Shown in pieces: positions 49,967 through 58,909 of a stretch of 64,000 nt of DNA. The notes under the pieces were generated by a model. The model saw nothing but the letters and a program-made list of their open reading frames with translations. It was not told the origin of the DNA and did no database searches. The DNA lies in the NCBI RefSeq assembly GCF_900104625.1, contig NZ_FNVZ01000005.1:1605485-1669484 (forward strand), in the 5' to 3' direction. The position numbers and the translations under genes are program-made. The DNA is from Leptotrichia massiliensis (GTDB taxonomy: Bacteria; Fusobacteriota; Fusobacteriia; Fusobacteriales; Leptotrichiaceae). Each line of letters opens with the position of its first letter. The stretch's first letter is position 1.

Positions 49967-50318
49967 ACAAATTATTCATCTATTGCCTAAAAATCAGCTT
50001 CTTGGTCAACATAGAGAATGTTGTGCACTTAGGGGAAATGGATGGAAAAAGAAACATAAAACAGTAGACTATGTATTTTTATATTCTCCATATTATTTAT
50101 TTATTTATCATTCATTGGTTATGGATGAAATGGAAAAAAGAGGGTATAAAGTTTCTAAAGAATGGAGAGATAAGAATTATAGAGGAAAGAAAGCAGAAAA
50201 TTATAATAATCTTGAAGAAAAAATTATAGATAGCCCAATTTACAAAGAACACGATAATGAATATTTAGTTGAGTGTATCGAAAATTTGCAAAAAAAAGGG
50301 ATTGAATTAGAACTATAA
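49950..50318 (+). CDS. Pyrimidine-dimer DNA glycosylase-like protein (TIGR02328 type)
   Basis: The 122-residue product begins MRLWHEQIIHLLPKNQLLGQ, then HRECCALRGNGW, the signature of a small family related to T4 endonuclease V. The conserved Arg-Glu in HREC corresponds to the catalytic region, and YHSLVMDEMEKRGYKVSKEW follows. It would cut DNA at UV-induced dimers (inference from the family). It overlaps the end of the DUF1722 gene by 17 bases, so translation is coupled. Eight cysteine or His-rich residues are not zinc-like. T4 endonuclease V lacks the LRGNGW insert, so the exact activity is open. Confidence 0.8.
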   Translation: MRLWHEQIIHLLPKNQLLGQHRECCALRGNGWKKKHKTVDYVFLYSPYYLFIYHSLVMDEMEKRGYKVSKEWRDKNYRGKKAENYNNLEEKIIDSPIYKEHDNEYLVECIENLQKKGIELEL

Positions 50319-50441
50319 AAGTTTTGATTGTTTTAATTACTACAACTCATTGTCCTACAGAGGAAACACAAGCTAATGATTCATGTAATAATTTTTAAAT
50401 AATAAAAATAGCTGTGAAAAGAGAATTATTTTAAAATCTTA

Positions 50442-50470
50442 TTCAAAAATCCTCTACAATATGATAAAAT
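50442..50470 (+). promoter_or_regulatory. Promoter of the cyclophilin gene
   Basis: TTCAAA (50442-50447), 17-base spacer, TAAAAT (50465-50470), about 80 bases ahead of the start. Confidence 0.5.
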
Positions 50471-50549
50471 GTATTTAGATTTTTAAAGCTAGATTTAAAG
50501 CTAATCTTTCTTTAAAACATAAAATATATATTGAAATGAAAGGAGATGT

Positions 50550-51149
50550 ATGATTAAAAGAGTATCATTACTGATGTTATCAATTTTAATGATGATGACT
50601 GTTGCTGTGCAATCATACAGTAAAGAGTATAAAATGAAAGTAAAGATTATTACTGCAAAAGGTGATGTTAATATTAATTTGTTACCTGATAAATCGCCTG
50701 TAACTGTTGCTAATTTTGTAAACTTAGCAAAAAAAGGATATTATGATGGATTAAAATTCCATAGGGTTATTGACAACTTTATGGCACAAGGAGGAGATCC
50801 GACTGGAACAGGAATGGGAGGACCAGGATACCGATTTGAAGACGAAGTTAATAATGGACTGAATTTTTCTAAAGCTGGTAAACTAGCTATGGCAAATGCT
50901 GGACCAGGAACAAATGGAAGTCAGTTTTTCATTACAACTGTACCAACAGAATGGTTAAATGGTAATCATACAATTTTTGGAGAAGTTGTGTCGGATGCTG
51001 ATTTAGCTGTTGTAAAAAAATTATCTAATGGAGATGTAATGACAAAAGTTGTAGTTGAAGGAGATGTTGATGCTTTCCTAAAAACTCAAAAAAATAGAAT
51101 TGACAGCTGGAATAAAACTTTAAAGCAAAATTTTCCAAATAAATTTTAA
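50550..51149 (+). CDS. Exported cyclophilin-type peptidyl-prolyl isomerase
   Basis: This 199-residue enzyme catalyses cis-trans isomerisation of Xaa-Pro bonds. A signal peptide ([18 protein letters not shown]) is followed by the cyclophilin fold: [33 protein letters not shown] (the catalytic Arg is in FHRV), [33 protein letters not shown] (substrate-groove residues). It should act in the periplasm. The start has AAAGGAG. It is followed 17 bases later by argG, so they may be co-transcribed, although the functions are unrelated. Confidence 0.95.
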   Translation: MIKRVSLLMLSILMMMTVAVQSYSKEYKMKVKIITAKGDVNINLLPDKSPVTVANFVNLAKKGYYDGLKFHRVIDNFMAQGGDPTGTGMGGPGYRFEDEVNNGLNFSKAGKLAMANAGPGTNGSQFFITTVPTEWLNGNHTIFGEVVSDADLAVVKKLSNGDVMTKVVVEGDVDAFLKTQKNRIDSWNKTLKQNFPNKF

Positions 51150-51166
51150 TTGAAAGGAACAAAAAA

Positions 51167-52369
51167 ATGGCAAAAGAAAAAGTAGTTTTAGCATATTCAG
51201 GTGGACTTGATACATCGATTATCATACCTTGGCTAAAAGAAAATTATGATTTAGAAGTAATTGCGTGCTGTGTTGATGTTGGACAAGATGAAGATATGGA
51301 AGCTGTAAAAGTTAAAGCTATCGAATCTGGAGCTTCTAAGGTTTATGTAGAAGATAAAAAAGATGAATTTGTAAAAGATTATGCTTTCCGTGCTTTAAGA
51401 GCAGGGGCAGTTTATGAAAATAAATATTTATTGGGAACTTCATTTGCAAGACCATTAATTTCTAAAGCATTGGTGGATGTTGCCCACAAAGAAGGAGCGA
51501 CGTATATTTGTCACGGATGTACTGGAAAAGGAAATGATCAAGTTAGATTTGAAACTGGCGTATTTTCATTAGATCCAACATTAAAAATTATTGCACCTTG
51601 GAGACTTTGGGATATTTCTTCAAGAGAAGATGCAATTGACTATGCACAAAAAAATAATATAAAAATAACTGTAACGAAAGAAAAAATTTACTCAAGAGAT
51701 CAGAATTTATGGCATATCTCACATGAAGGCGGAGATATTGAAGGGCTTGAAAATGAGCATAAGGAAGATATTGTCTATATGATGACAACTCCGCCTGAAA
51801 AAGCACCAGACAAGCCAACATACGTAGATATTACATTTGAACAAGGTTGGCCAGTAAAAGTTGACGGAGAAGCATTGGAGCCAGTGGAATTATTAAGAAA
51901 ATTAAATAAAATTGCTGGAGAAAATGGTGTTGGTGTTATTGACATTGTTGAAAATAGATTAGTTGGAATGAAATCAAGAGGAATTTATGAAACACCAGGT
52001 GGAACATTGTTAATGGAAGCACTAAAAGAGCTTGAAACTTTAATTTTTGATAAAGATACTTTTGAATTTAAAAAACTTGTTTCTCAAAAATATGCAAGTA
52101 TAGCTTATTCAGGACAATGGTTTACACCCCTTCGTGAAGGACTTGACGCATTTGTAGATGAAACTTCAAAAAATGTAAATGGTACAATAAAACTGAAACT
52201 ATACAAAGGAAGTATAAAAATCGCTGGAAGATTTACTGATTTTGCATTGTATGATGAAGAAATTTCTTCATTTGGTGCAAGTGAACTTTATAGTCACAAA
52301 GATGCAGAAGGATTTATAAAATTATTCTCACTTCCAAACAGAATCAGAGCTTATAAAAAACATAAATAA
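51167..52369 (+). CDS. argG: Argininosuccinate synthase
   Basis: ArgG joins citrulline and aspartate using ATP. The 400-residue protein has the PP-loop [17 protein letters not shown] (about 8-24), then [15 protein letters not shown] (about 89-103) and [14 protein letters not shown] (about 115-128), [14 protein letters not shown] and [23 protein letters not shown]. All family motifs are present. No argH, argF or carAB is nearby in the window, so arginine synthesis or citrulline use cannot be judged here. AAAGGAA precedes the start; a terminator follows. Confidence 0.98.
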   Translation: MAKEKVVLAYSGGLDTSIIIPWLKENYDLEVIACCVDVGQDEDMEAVKVKAIESGASKVYVEDKKDEFVKDYAFRALRAGAVYENKYLLGTSFARPLISKALVDVAHKEGATYICHGCTGKGNDQVRFETGVFSLDPTLKIIAPWRLWDISSREDAIDYAQKNNIKITVTKEKIYSRDQNLWHISHEGGDIEGLENEHKEDIVYMMTTPPEKAPDKPTYVDITFEQGWPVKVDGEALEPVELLRKLNKIAGENGVGVIDIVENRLVGMKSRGIYETPGGTLLMEALKELETLIFDKDTFEFKKLVSQKYASIAYSGQWFTPLREGLDAFVDETSKNVNGTIKLKLYKGSIKIAGRFTDFALYDEEISSFGASELYSHKDAEGFIKLFSLPNRIRAYKKHK

Positions 52370-52376
52370 AATTAAT

Positions 52377-52417
52377 TGAAGGATTCTTAAAATAACAATT
52401 TTGGGAATTCTTTTTTA
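52377..52417 (+). terminator. Terminator of argG
   Basis: AAGGATTC pairs with GAATTCTT (G-T allowed), followed by TTTTT, ten bases past the stop. Confidence 0.7.
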
Positions 52418-52424
52418 TTTGTTC

Positions 52425-52515
52425 TTTATTTATTTTTACAGAATCGCTCATTTTGACAAATCCTTATCTTGCAGTAAAAGTTTATTAATTTATTTTATTA
52501 AAGAAAAATATTTAT
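52425..52515 (-). repeat. Fragment of the second-family repeat
   Basis: On the minus strand AAACTTTTACTGCAAGATAA, then GGATTTGTCAAAATGAGCGATTCTGTAAAAATAAA: this matches the right end of the repeat at 11226-11580 (TTTTACTGCAAGATAAGG, then the P3 region and A-rich tail) but lacks P1. The rest of 52370-52595 has no gene. Confidence 0.6.
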
Positions 52516-52595
52516 CATAGATTTCGAATTTTTAATATAGATTGATTATAACTAAAATTTATTACAAATAAGAATTAAAATATATAGTTAAAAAA

Positions 52596-52624
52596 TTTAC
52601 AAAACCAATTTTTTGTAGTACAAT
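52596..52624 (+). promoter_or_regulatory. Promoter of metF
   Basis: TTTACA (52596-52601), 17-base spacer, TACAAT (52619-52624), 79 bases ahead of the metF ATG. Confidence 0.6.
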
Positions 52625-52703
52625 ATAGAAGAATTGGTTAAAAATAGATAAAATTTGAAAAATAGTAATAAATAGATAAAATTTTTTAATATAGGAGGTT
52701 TTA

Positions 52704-53579
52704 ATGAAAATAAAAGATATGTTTGAACAGAAGGAGCATCTTATTTCCTTTGAGATTTTTCCACCAAACAAAAATTTTTCGCAAGAGAAATTAAAAGAGG
52801 TGACGGCTGAACTGGTTGAATGCAAGCCTGATTTTATTAGCGTTACATACGGTGCAGGCGGTCAAACTAAAGGTGGGACTATTGAAATGGCTTCTCACAT
52901 TAAAAATAATTTGAAAACAGAAGTTTTGGCTCATTTAACTTGTGTTGGAAGTAAGAAAAGCGAAATTCATGATTATTTGCAGGAAGCAAAAAGTAAAAAT
53001 GTAAAAAATATTTTGGCACTTCGTGGAGATGTTCCGCAAGGAGAAACAGAAGATATTTATAACAAGGGCGATTATAAGTACGCTTCTGAACTGATTAGTG
53101 ACTTGAGAAAAAACAGTGAATTTGATGATTTTTCAATTGGTGGTGCGTTTTATCCAGAAACTCACTATGAAAATAATGATTTGGTTGATCTTTTTCATTT
53201 AAAGAATAAAGTTGAATCTGGAACAGATTTTTTAACTTCTCAAATGTTCTTTGATAATGATATTTTTATAAAATTTAAGGAAAAAGCAGAAAAACTAGAT
53301 ATAAAAGTACCTTTAGTTGCAGGAATTATGCCAGTTACAAATGCAAAGCAGATAAAAAGAATTATAGAGCTGTCAAAATGCTCTGTACCTCACAAATTAG
53401 ATAAATTATTGGAAAAATACGGAGATAATCCAGAATCTATGAAAAAGGCTGGAATAATGTACGCAAGTGAGCAAATCATAGAATTATTGGCTTATGGAAT
53501 CAAGGGAATTCATATTTATACAATGAATAAACCTGAAATAGCAAAGGAAATTATGAAAAATATTGAATTTGCAAGATAA
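52704..53579 (+). CDS. metF: 5,10-methylenetetrahydrofolate reductase
   Basis: MetF reduces methylene-THF to methyl-THF for methionine synthesis. The 291-residue protein has the TIM-barrel start LISFEIFPPNKNFSQEKLKEV (Glu about 16), SVTYGAGGQTKGGTIEMA (about 48-65), ALRGDVPQ (about 107-114), IGGAFYPETHYEN, SQMFFDNDIFIKF and GIMPVTNAKQIKRI. All are intact. TAGGAGG precedes the start. No metH or metE is adjacent and no SAM riboswitch is seen upstream. Confidence 0.97.
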   Translation: MKIKDMFEQKEHLISFEIFPPNKNFSQEKLKEVTAELVECKPDFISVTYGAGGQTKGGTIEMASHIKNNLKTEVLAHLTCVGSKKSEIHDYLQEAKSKNVKNILALRGDVPQGETEDIYNKGDYKYASELISDLRKNSEFDDFSIGGAFYPETHYENNDLVDLFHLKNKVESGTDFLTSQMFFDNDIFIKFKEKAEKLDIKVPLVAGIMPVTNAKQIKRIIELSKCSVPHKLDKLLEKYGDNPESMKKAGIMYASEQIIELLAYGIKGIHIYTMNKPEIAKEIMKNIEFAR

Positions 53580-53720
53580 ATTTTAAATATTTATTTAACA
53601 AATTAATTTTTGAAATATTTTGATTGTATAGATGTTTTTATCATATTATTTTTTATAAAAACAAGGGTTATTGATAATTTGAAACTGAAATAATTAAAAT
53701 ATAAAACAGGAGGTAACAAA

Positions 53721-54533
53721 ATGTCTATAAAAAAAGTATTAACAATTGCAGGATCTGATACAAGCGGAGGAGCTGGTATACAGGCGGATCTGAAAACGTT
53801 TCAGGAAAGAGGAGTGTATGGAATGAACGCTCTGACAGTTATTGTTACAATGGATCCTAAAAATAGCTGGGCTCACAAAGTTTTTCCAATTGAATTGAAT
53901 GTTATAAAAGAGCAAATTGATACAGTTGTAAATGGAATTGGAGTGGATGCATTAAAAACTGGCATGCTTCCTACAGTTGAAATTATTGAATATGTAGGTT
54001 CTATTTTAAAAAATTGTAAAAATCCAGTTGTTATAGATCCCGTTATGGTATGCAAAGTGAGCAGCGGCTCTACTGAAAATCTTTTCCCAGAAAATGTAGT
54101 TGCCATGAAAAATCATTTATTGCCTTACGCAACTGTTGTTACTCCAAACTTATTTGAAGCCGCACAGTTAGCTGGAATGGAAAAAATTGACACGCTTGAG
54201 GAAGCAAAGGAAGCGGCTAAAAAAATATGTGACTTAGGTGCAAAAAATGTTGTTATAAAAGGAAGAAAATTTTTCGCTGGAGAAAAATCAATTGATTTCT
54301 TATACGATGGAAAAGATTTTGAATTTTTTGAATCTGAAAAAATTGATACAGAATGGAATCATGGTGCAGGATGTACTTTCTCCGCCTCAATCACAGCAGA
54401 ACTGGCAAAAGGTTCCACAGTAAGCGAAGCAGTCTCCACTACAAAAAAATTAATCACAGAAGCCTTGAAACAGTCCTTTAAATTAAACGACTATACTGGG
54501 CCTTTAAATCATAAGGCATTTGCTTTAAAATAA
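53721..54533 (+). CDS. pdxK: Pyridoxine/pyridoxal kinase of the ThiD family (PdxK)
   Basis: This 270-residue ribokinase-fold protein starts KKVLTIAGSDTSGGAGIQADLKTF, with QERGVYGMNALTVIVTMDPKNSWAHKVFPI, the wording typical of the Bacillus PdxK (formerly ThiD-like) group rather than HMP-phosphate kinase. The anion hole is in WNHGAGCTFSASITAELAKG (catalytic Asp region), and DPVMVCK is the metal-binding site. It would phosphorylate pyridoxine or pyridoxal with ATP; HMP kinase activity remains possible. AGGAGG precedes the start. No other thiamine gene is nearby. Confidence 0.87.
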   Translation: MSIKKVLTIAGSDTSGGAGIQADLKTFQERGVYGMNALTVIVTMDPKNSWAHKVFPIELNVIKEQIDTVVNGIGVDALKTGMLPTVEIIEYVGSILKNCKNPVVIDPVMVCKVSSGSTENLFPENVVAMKNHLLPYATVVTPNLFEAAQLAGMEKIDTLEEAKEAAKKICDLGAKNVVIKGRKFFAGEKSIDFLYDGKDFEFFESEKIDTEWNHGAGCTFSASITAELAKGSTVSEAVSTTKKLITEALKQSFKLNDYTGPLNHKAFALK

Positions 54534-54554
54534 TAAATAATAAAAATATATTTT

Positions 54555-54600
54555 AAAAAGTATTCTCTTTGGAGTAGGTGTTTAAGAGGATACTTTTTTT
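54555..54600 (+). terminator. Terminator of pdxK
   Basis: AAAAAGTATTCTCTT pairs with AAGAGGATACTTTTT and continues in T. Confidence 0.85.
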
Positions 54601-54680
54601 GTAAAATTTTAACTTATCATAAATTGCAATATTAAATGCAACATTTTTTTATCTGAAAATCAAATAGGAGAATATAAATA

Positions 54681-55214
54681 ATGGGAAAAAATAGTCTTGA
54701 AGAATTGGAAAATTTGATGTGGAAAAAATATAAAAAACAAATAAGTTTTCAACAATTACAAAAGGAATTTTTAAAAAATGATGATGAAAGAATAGAGTAT
54801 ATAAAAACAGAGTTGGAAAAAGCATATAATGAAAAAAATGGAGACAGCGTATATATTTTAATTTCAGCAATTTACATGTTCGAATTATACAGTGAAAAAT
54901 TTGTTGATATTTTATGCAAATTAACAAAAGAAGAATGGCATGGAAAACATGAAGATATAGTATTTTATCTCCAACAAATGGAGCTACCTTCTACAATAGA
55001 CTGTATATACGAACTGGCAATTTCAAATTTTGAAAAATATAGTTGGGATGATAATTTTGCATTAGTGAGAAAATGCTGTTTTGCTTTGGGAGATATTAAT
55101 ACGCCTAAGGCGAAAGAAAAGCTGGAATCACTGTTGCAGAGTGATGAAGAAATGATAAGGAAACATGCAATGGAGCAGTTGGAAAGATGTGATTTTTTAA
55201 ATAAAGATGATTAA
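54681..55214 (+). CDS. HEAT-like repeat protein of unknown function
   Basis: I do not recognise this 177-residue protein. It is all helical and lacks a signal. The C-terminal third (ALVRKCCFALGDINTPKAKEKLESLLQSDEEMIRKHAMEQLERC) reads as one or two HEAT-type helical hairpins with the usual 'A..LG.I....A...L..LL.......R..A...L' spacing, which usually binds proteins. AGGAG precedes the ATG. It stands alone between pdxK and the suf operon. Confidence 0.7.
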   Translation: MGKNSLEELENLMWKKYKKQISFQQLQKEFLKNDDERIEYIKTELEKAYNEKNGDSVYILISAIYMFELYSEKFVDILCKLTKEEWHGKHEDIVFYLQQMELPSTIDCIYELAISNFEKYSWDDNFALVRKCCFALGDINTPKAKEKLESLLQSDEEMIRKHAMEQLERCDFLNKDD

Positions 55215-55331
55215 AAAAATAGATTATTGTATGTAAAAAATAAAAATTATTATATAGAAAAATATAAATAAATTATTTTCACAATTGATTTTATTACAAT
55301 TTTTTGATAAAATATATAAGTATAATTTGAT

Positions 55332-55360
55332 TTGATAAACAAATAAATTTATGATAAAAT
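55332..55360 (+). promoter_or_regulatory. Promoter of the suf operon
   Basis: TTGATA (55332-55337), 17-base spacer, TAAAAT (55355-55360), about 100 bases ahead of sufC. Confidence 0.6.
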
Positions 55361-55390
55361 CAGTTTATGAAATAATTAAAAATTGATATG

Positions 55391-55428
55391 TTTCACTCAA
55401 ATTTTTGATTCGATTAAGTTTGGTGAAA
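55391..55428 (+). promoter_or_regulatory. Inverted repeat in the sufC leader
   Basis: TTTCACTCAAA (55391-55401) and TTTGGTGAAA (55419-55428) pair with one bulged base and flank an 17-base loop. It lies between the promoter and the sufC start. It could be an operator or an mRNA hairpin; neither is shown. Confidence 0.4.
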
Positions 55429-55468
55429 TATTAGATATATTTAGAAAAATTTTGGAGGTAAAATTAAC

Positions 55469-56215
55469 ATGAGTTTGTTAGAATTGAAAAACGTAAAATC
55501 TGAAGTAGAGGGGAAGGAAATCTTAAAAGGACTGAACTTGACTATAAATAAAGGAGAAGTTCATGTAATTATGGGGCCTAATGGAGCAGGAAAATCTACA
55601 CTTGCAAGTATTCTTGTGGGACATCCAAAACATGAGCTTGTTGATGGGGAAATTATTTTGGATGGAGAAAATATTAATGAAGATGCTGTTGACGAAAGAG
55701 CTAAAAAAGGGATTTTCCTATCATTTCAATATCCAGAAGAAATACCGGGACTTACAGTAGAAGACTTTTTGAGAACAGCAAAAGAATCTGTTACTGGTGA
55801 AAAACAGTATTTAATGCAATTTCACAATGAACTAGTAGAAAAAATGGAAAAACTTCACATTAATCCCGAATATGCAGATAGACACTTAAATGTTGGATTT
55901 TCTGGTGGAGAAAAGAAAAAAAATGAAATTTTACAAATGGCAGTTTTAGAGCCAAAATTGGCTATTCTGGATGAAACTGATTCTGGACTTGATATTGACG
56001 CTACAAAAGTTGTATTTGAAGGTGTTCAAAAATTAAAGACTAAAGATACAGCTTTACTTATAATTACACACTATGATAAAGTGCTGGATTATTTAAAGCC
56101 TGATTTTGTTCATATTTTGATGAATGGAAAAATTGTTAAGACAGGTGGGCAAGAATTAGTTGAAAGCATTGAAAAAGATGGTTATGCTAAAATGAAGGAA
56201 GAATTAGGATTATAA
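55469..56215 (+). CDS. sufC: Fe-S assembly ATPase SufC
   Basis: SufC powers the SufBCD scaffold. The 248-residue ABC ATPase has Walker A MGPNGAGKST (about 35-44), Q-loop FLSFQYPEE (about 86-94), signature FSGGEKKKNEI (about 148-158), Walker B LAILDETDSGLDID (about 167-180) and His switch ITHYDKVL. The ETDSGLD wording is specific to SufC. AGGAGG lies ahead of the ATG. It is the first gene of sufC-B-D-S-U; SufA and a SufR-like regulator are absent in the window. Confidence 0.98.
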   Translation: MSLLELKNVKSEVEGKEILKGLNLTINKGEVHVIMGPNGAGKSTLASILVGHPKHELVDGEIILDGENINEDAVDERAKKGIFLSFQYPEEIPGLTVEDFLRTAKESVTGEKQYLMQFHNELVEKMEKLHINPEYADRHLNVGFSGGEKKKNEILQMAVLEPKLAILDETDSGLDIDATKVVFEGVQKLKTKDTALLIITHYDKVLDYLKPDFVHILMNGKIVKTGGQELVESIEKDGYAKMKEELGL

Positions 56216-56243
56216 TTAATACAGAATAGAAAGTGTGGGAATA

Positions 56244-57656
56244 ATGGAAAATAGAAAAAAAACATATGTTGCAGATATTGAACGTGGTGTCTATGATATA
56301 AAAGACGAAGGACATTATAAATATAAGGCTGAAAAGGGACTTACTCCTGAAATTATCAAAAAAATTTCAGAAAGAAAAAATGAGCCTGAATGGATGAGAG
56401 AATTTAGATTAAAGGCATTAGAAGTTTACAATTCAAAACCTATGACTGACTGGGGTCCAGATTTATCAGATCTTGATGTAAATGATATTGTGCATTATTT
56501 AGAACCTGATTCGGCACCTATGAATGAAAACTGGGATGATGTACCAAGCTATATAAGAGATACATTTGACAGACTTGGAATTCCTGAGGCTGAAAAGCAG
56601 TCACTTGCAGGAGTAGGAGCACAATATGATTCGGAAGTAGTTTATCACAGCATTCATAAAGAATTGAAAGAACAAGGTGTAATTTATACAGATATTGAAA
56701 CTGCTATGGTAGAATATGAAGATATGCTAAAGGAATATTTTATGACATTAATTACGGTTAATGATCACAAATTTGCGGCATTACATGGAGCAGTATGGTC
56801 TGGAGGATCATTTATCTACGTTCCAAAAGGAGTAAAGGTAAATATGCCTTTACAATCATATTTTAGATTGAATGCACCTGAAGCAGGACAATTTGAGCAT
56901 ACGCTTATTATTGTGGACGAAGGAGCTGATTTGCATTATATCGAGGGATGTTCTGCTCCAAAATATCAAAAAAATGCATTGCATGCGGGAGCGGTTGAAT
57001 TATTTGTAAGAAAAGGGGCAAGATTAAGATATTCAACAATTGAGAATTGGTCAAGAAATATGTACAATCTTAATACAAAAAGAGCAATAGTGGAAGATGA
57101 TGGAGTAGTTGAGTGGATTTCTGGATCATTTGGATCAAGAGTTTCGATGCTTTACCCAATGAGTATTCTAAAAGGCGATCGTTCAAGATGTGAATTTACA
57201 GGAGTTACATTTGCAGCAGCTGGACAATATTTGGATACAGGATGTAAAATTGTTCATCAAGGAAAACAGACAAGTTCGACAGTTCATTCAAAATCAATTT
57301 CCAAAAATGGAGGAACAGCATTTTATAGAGGGCTTTTAAAAGTATTGCCAGAAGCAACTGGAGCAAGATCAACAGTAGAATGTGAATCATTAATGCTGGA
57401 TAATGAATCAACATCAGACACTATACCAATAATTGATATAAATAATGATAGCGTAGATATTGGACATGAAGCAAAAATCGGAAGAATAAGCGACGAAGCA
57501 ATATTTTATCTTATGTCAAGAGGTATAAGCGAAGATGAAGCAAAGGCGATGATTGTAAGAGGATTTGTTGAGCCAATTTCTAAGGAGCTTCCGCTTGAAT
57601 ATGCTGTAGAGCTTAATAAATTGATAGAGCTGGAGCTGGAAGGAACAATCGGATAA
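56244..57656 (+). CDS. sufB: Fe-S cluster scaffold protein SufB
   Basis: SufB is the main scaffold of the SufBCD complex. From ATG 56244 it is 470 residues; an in-frame GTG at 56235 precedes it without benefit. Characteristic text includes LKEQGVIYTDIETAM, YVPKGVKVNMPLQSYFRLN, HYIEGCSAPKYQKNALHAGAVEL (with the cysteine used for cluster building), YSTIENWSRNMYNLNTKR and CESLMLDNESTSDTIP, then HEAKIGRISDEAIFYLMSRGISEDEAKAMIVRGFVEP. It sits 28 bases after sufC and 41 before sufD. Confidence 0.98.
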   Translation: MENRKKTYVADIERGVYDIKDEGHYKYKAEKGLTPEIIKKISERKNEPEWMREFRLKALEVYNSKPMTDWGPDLSDLDVNDIVHYLEPDSAPMNENWDDVPSYIRDTFDRLGIPEAEKQSLAGVGAQYDSEVVYHSIHKELKEQGVIYTDIETAMVEYEDMLKEYFMTLITVNDHKFAALHGAVWSGGSFIYVPKGVKVNMPLQSYFRLNAPEAGQFEHTLIIVDEGADLHYIEGCSAPKYQKNALHAGAVELFVRKGARLRYSTIENWSRNMYNLNTKRAIVEDDGVVEWISGSFGSRVSMLYPMSILKGDRSRCEFTGVTFAAAGQYLDTGCKIVHQGKQTSSTVHSKSISKNGGTAFYRGLLKVLPEATGARSTVECESLMLDNESTSDTIPIIDINNDSVDIGHEAKIGRISDEAIFYLMSRGISEDEAKAMIVRGFVEPISKELPLEYAVELNKLIELELEGTIG

Positions 57657-57697
57657 ACAGGCAAAACTCAAATTGCTGAAAAATGGAAGGAGCAAAA

Positions 57698-58825
57698 ATG
57701 TTAGAAAAATCAAGCATACAAAATCTTGAAAATAGTGAATACAGACTGAAAAAGTTTGAACAATATAAAAAGCTTGAAAAAGTTAATTGGACAAGAGTAG
57801 GCTATCAATACGAAGAGCCTGAAACATTTAAGAAATTTAATAATCTAGAAATAAAGCATGGAAATCAAGAAGGAGTTGCTATAAAAAATATTAGTGACTC
57901 AATAGATGAGCTGGAAAGATTAAAAAATGATAATGAATATGGACTAGGAGACTTTTTTAAGACACAGAATCTTGCTTTTTGTAATGAAGGGAAGTACCTA
58001 AAAATTGCTGAAAGAAAAAAAATTGAAAAGCCAATTTACTTAAATTATCGTGCAAATAAAGAAAATAATTTTCTAGTTGACTACAATGTTATTGAAGTCG
58101 AAGACTTTGCAAAAGTTACAGTAATTATTACTTATGATTCAGAAGATGATACGCCAGTTTATCATAATGGAATTATAAAAGTGTTCACTGGAAGAAATGC
58201 AGAAGTAAAAATTATAAAAATACAAACTTTAAATACAAAAAGTTCTAATTTTGAGTCATCAAAAATTGAAACTTTGGGTCAAGGAAAAACTCAATATTAC
58301 AGTGTTGAACTAGGTGGAAAGATTAATGCGATAAGTCATAAATCTTATCTTGAAGAAGATTCATCAGAAGTTTATGTATGGCCTGCATACCTTGCTGATG
58401 AGGATAGAAAGCTGGACTTGGAGTATTCAGTAGTATTCCGTGGACGTAGAACAGTTGGGGAACTTCAGGGAAGAGGGGCTGTAAAAGATACGGCTAAAAA
58501 AGTATTTCGTGGAAACCTTTACTTTAAGCAAGGTTCGAGCAAGTCTGAAGGGCGTGAAGGAGAATTTGCCATCTTATTAAATGATAAAATAAAGGCTGAC
58601 TCTATTCCAACATTATTCTGTAGCGAAGATGATGTTATCGGAGAACACGCTGCTTCTGTCGGAAAAGTTGATGAATCAAAATTATTTTATCTAATGAGCC
58701 GTGGACTTTCTGAAGGAAGAGCAAAAAAATTAATAGTAGAATCTTCATTCCGTCCAATAATGGATAACATCGATGACGAAAAGTTAAGAGAGAAATTATT
58801 TGAAGAACTGGAAAGAAGAATTTAA
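57698..58825 (+). CDS. sufD: Fe-S cluster assembly protein SufD
   Basis: SufD pairs with SufB to form the scaffold. The 375-residue protein starts at ATG 57698 with GGAAGGAG; an upstream in-frame ATG at 57683 overlaps the site. The second half has the SufBD beta-helix: GQGKTQYYSVELGGK, RRTVGELQGRGAVKDTAKKVFRGNLYF, then EFAILLNDKIKADSIPTLFCSEDDVIGEHAASVGKVDESKLFYLMSRGLSEGRAKKLIVESSFRP, with the conserved His of GEHAA. Sequence is divergent from SufB, as usual. Confidence 0.96.
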   Translation: MLEKSSIQNLENSEYRLKKFEQYKKLEKVNWTRVGYQYEEPETFKKFNNLEIKHGNQEGVAIKNISDSIDELERLKNDNEYGLGDFFKTQNLAFCNEGKYLKIAERKKIEKPIYLNYRANKENNFLVDYNVIEVEDFAKVTVIITYDSEDDTPVYHNGIIKVFTGRNAEVKIIKIQTLNTKSSNFESSKIETLGQGKTQYYSVELGGKINAISHKSYLEEDSSEVYVWPAYLADEDRKLDLEYSVVFRGRRTVGELQGRGAVKDTAKKVFRGNLYFKQGSSKSEGREGEFAILLNDKIKADSIPTLFCSEDDVIGEHAASVGKVDESKLFYLMSRGLSEGRAKKLIVESSFRPIMDNIDDEKLREKLFEELERRI

Positions 58826-58841
58826 AATAAAAAATATGAAT

Positions 58842-58889
58842 TTGAAAAATTACCCACAAAGTGATATAATTTTTATTGCTTGTGGGTAA
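58842..58889 (+). promoter_or_regulatory. Internal sufS promoter overlapped by an inverted repeat
   Basis: TTGAAA (58842-58847), 17-base spacer and TATAAT (58865-58870) form a promoter in the sufD-sufS gap. Perfect 10-base arms TTACCCACAA (58850-58859) and TTGTGGGTAA (58880-58889), 20 bases apart, enclose the -10 box, one in the spacer and one at the expected transcript start. This is a plausible repressor operator; it could also fold as an mRNA or DNA hairpin. Confidence 0.6.
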
Positions 58890-58909
58890 AATTGTATAAG
58901 GAGGGAAAA

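Noticed and set aside
52370..52703. SAM riboswitch ahead of metF
   Set aside because: The leader after the promoter is only about 72 bases and shows none of the conserved SAM-I core; the gap holds a terminator, a repeat fragment and the promoter.
53721..54533. Calling this gene thiD (HMP-phosphate kinase)
   Set aside because: The MDPKNSWAHKVFPI segment matches the PdxK-type group, and no thiamine genes are adjacent; HMP kinase activity is only kept as an alternative.
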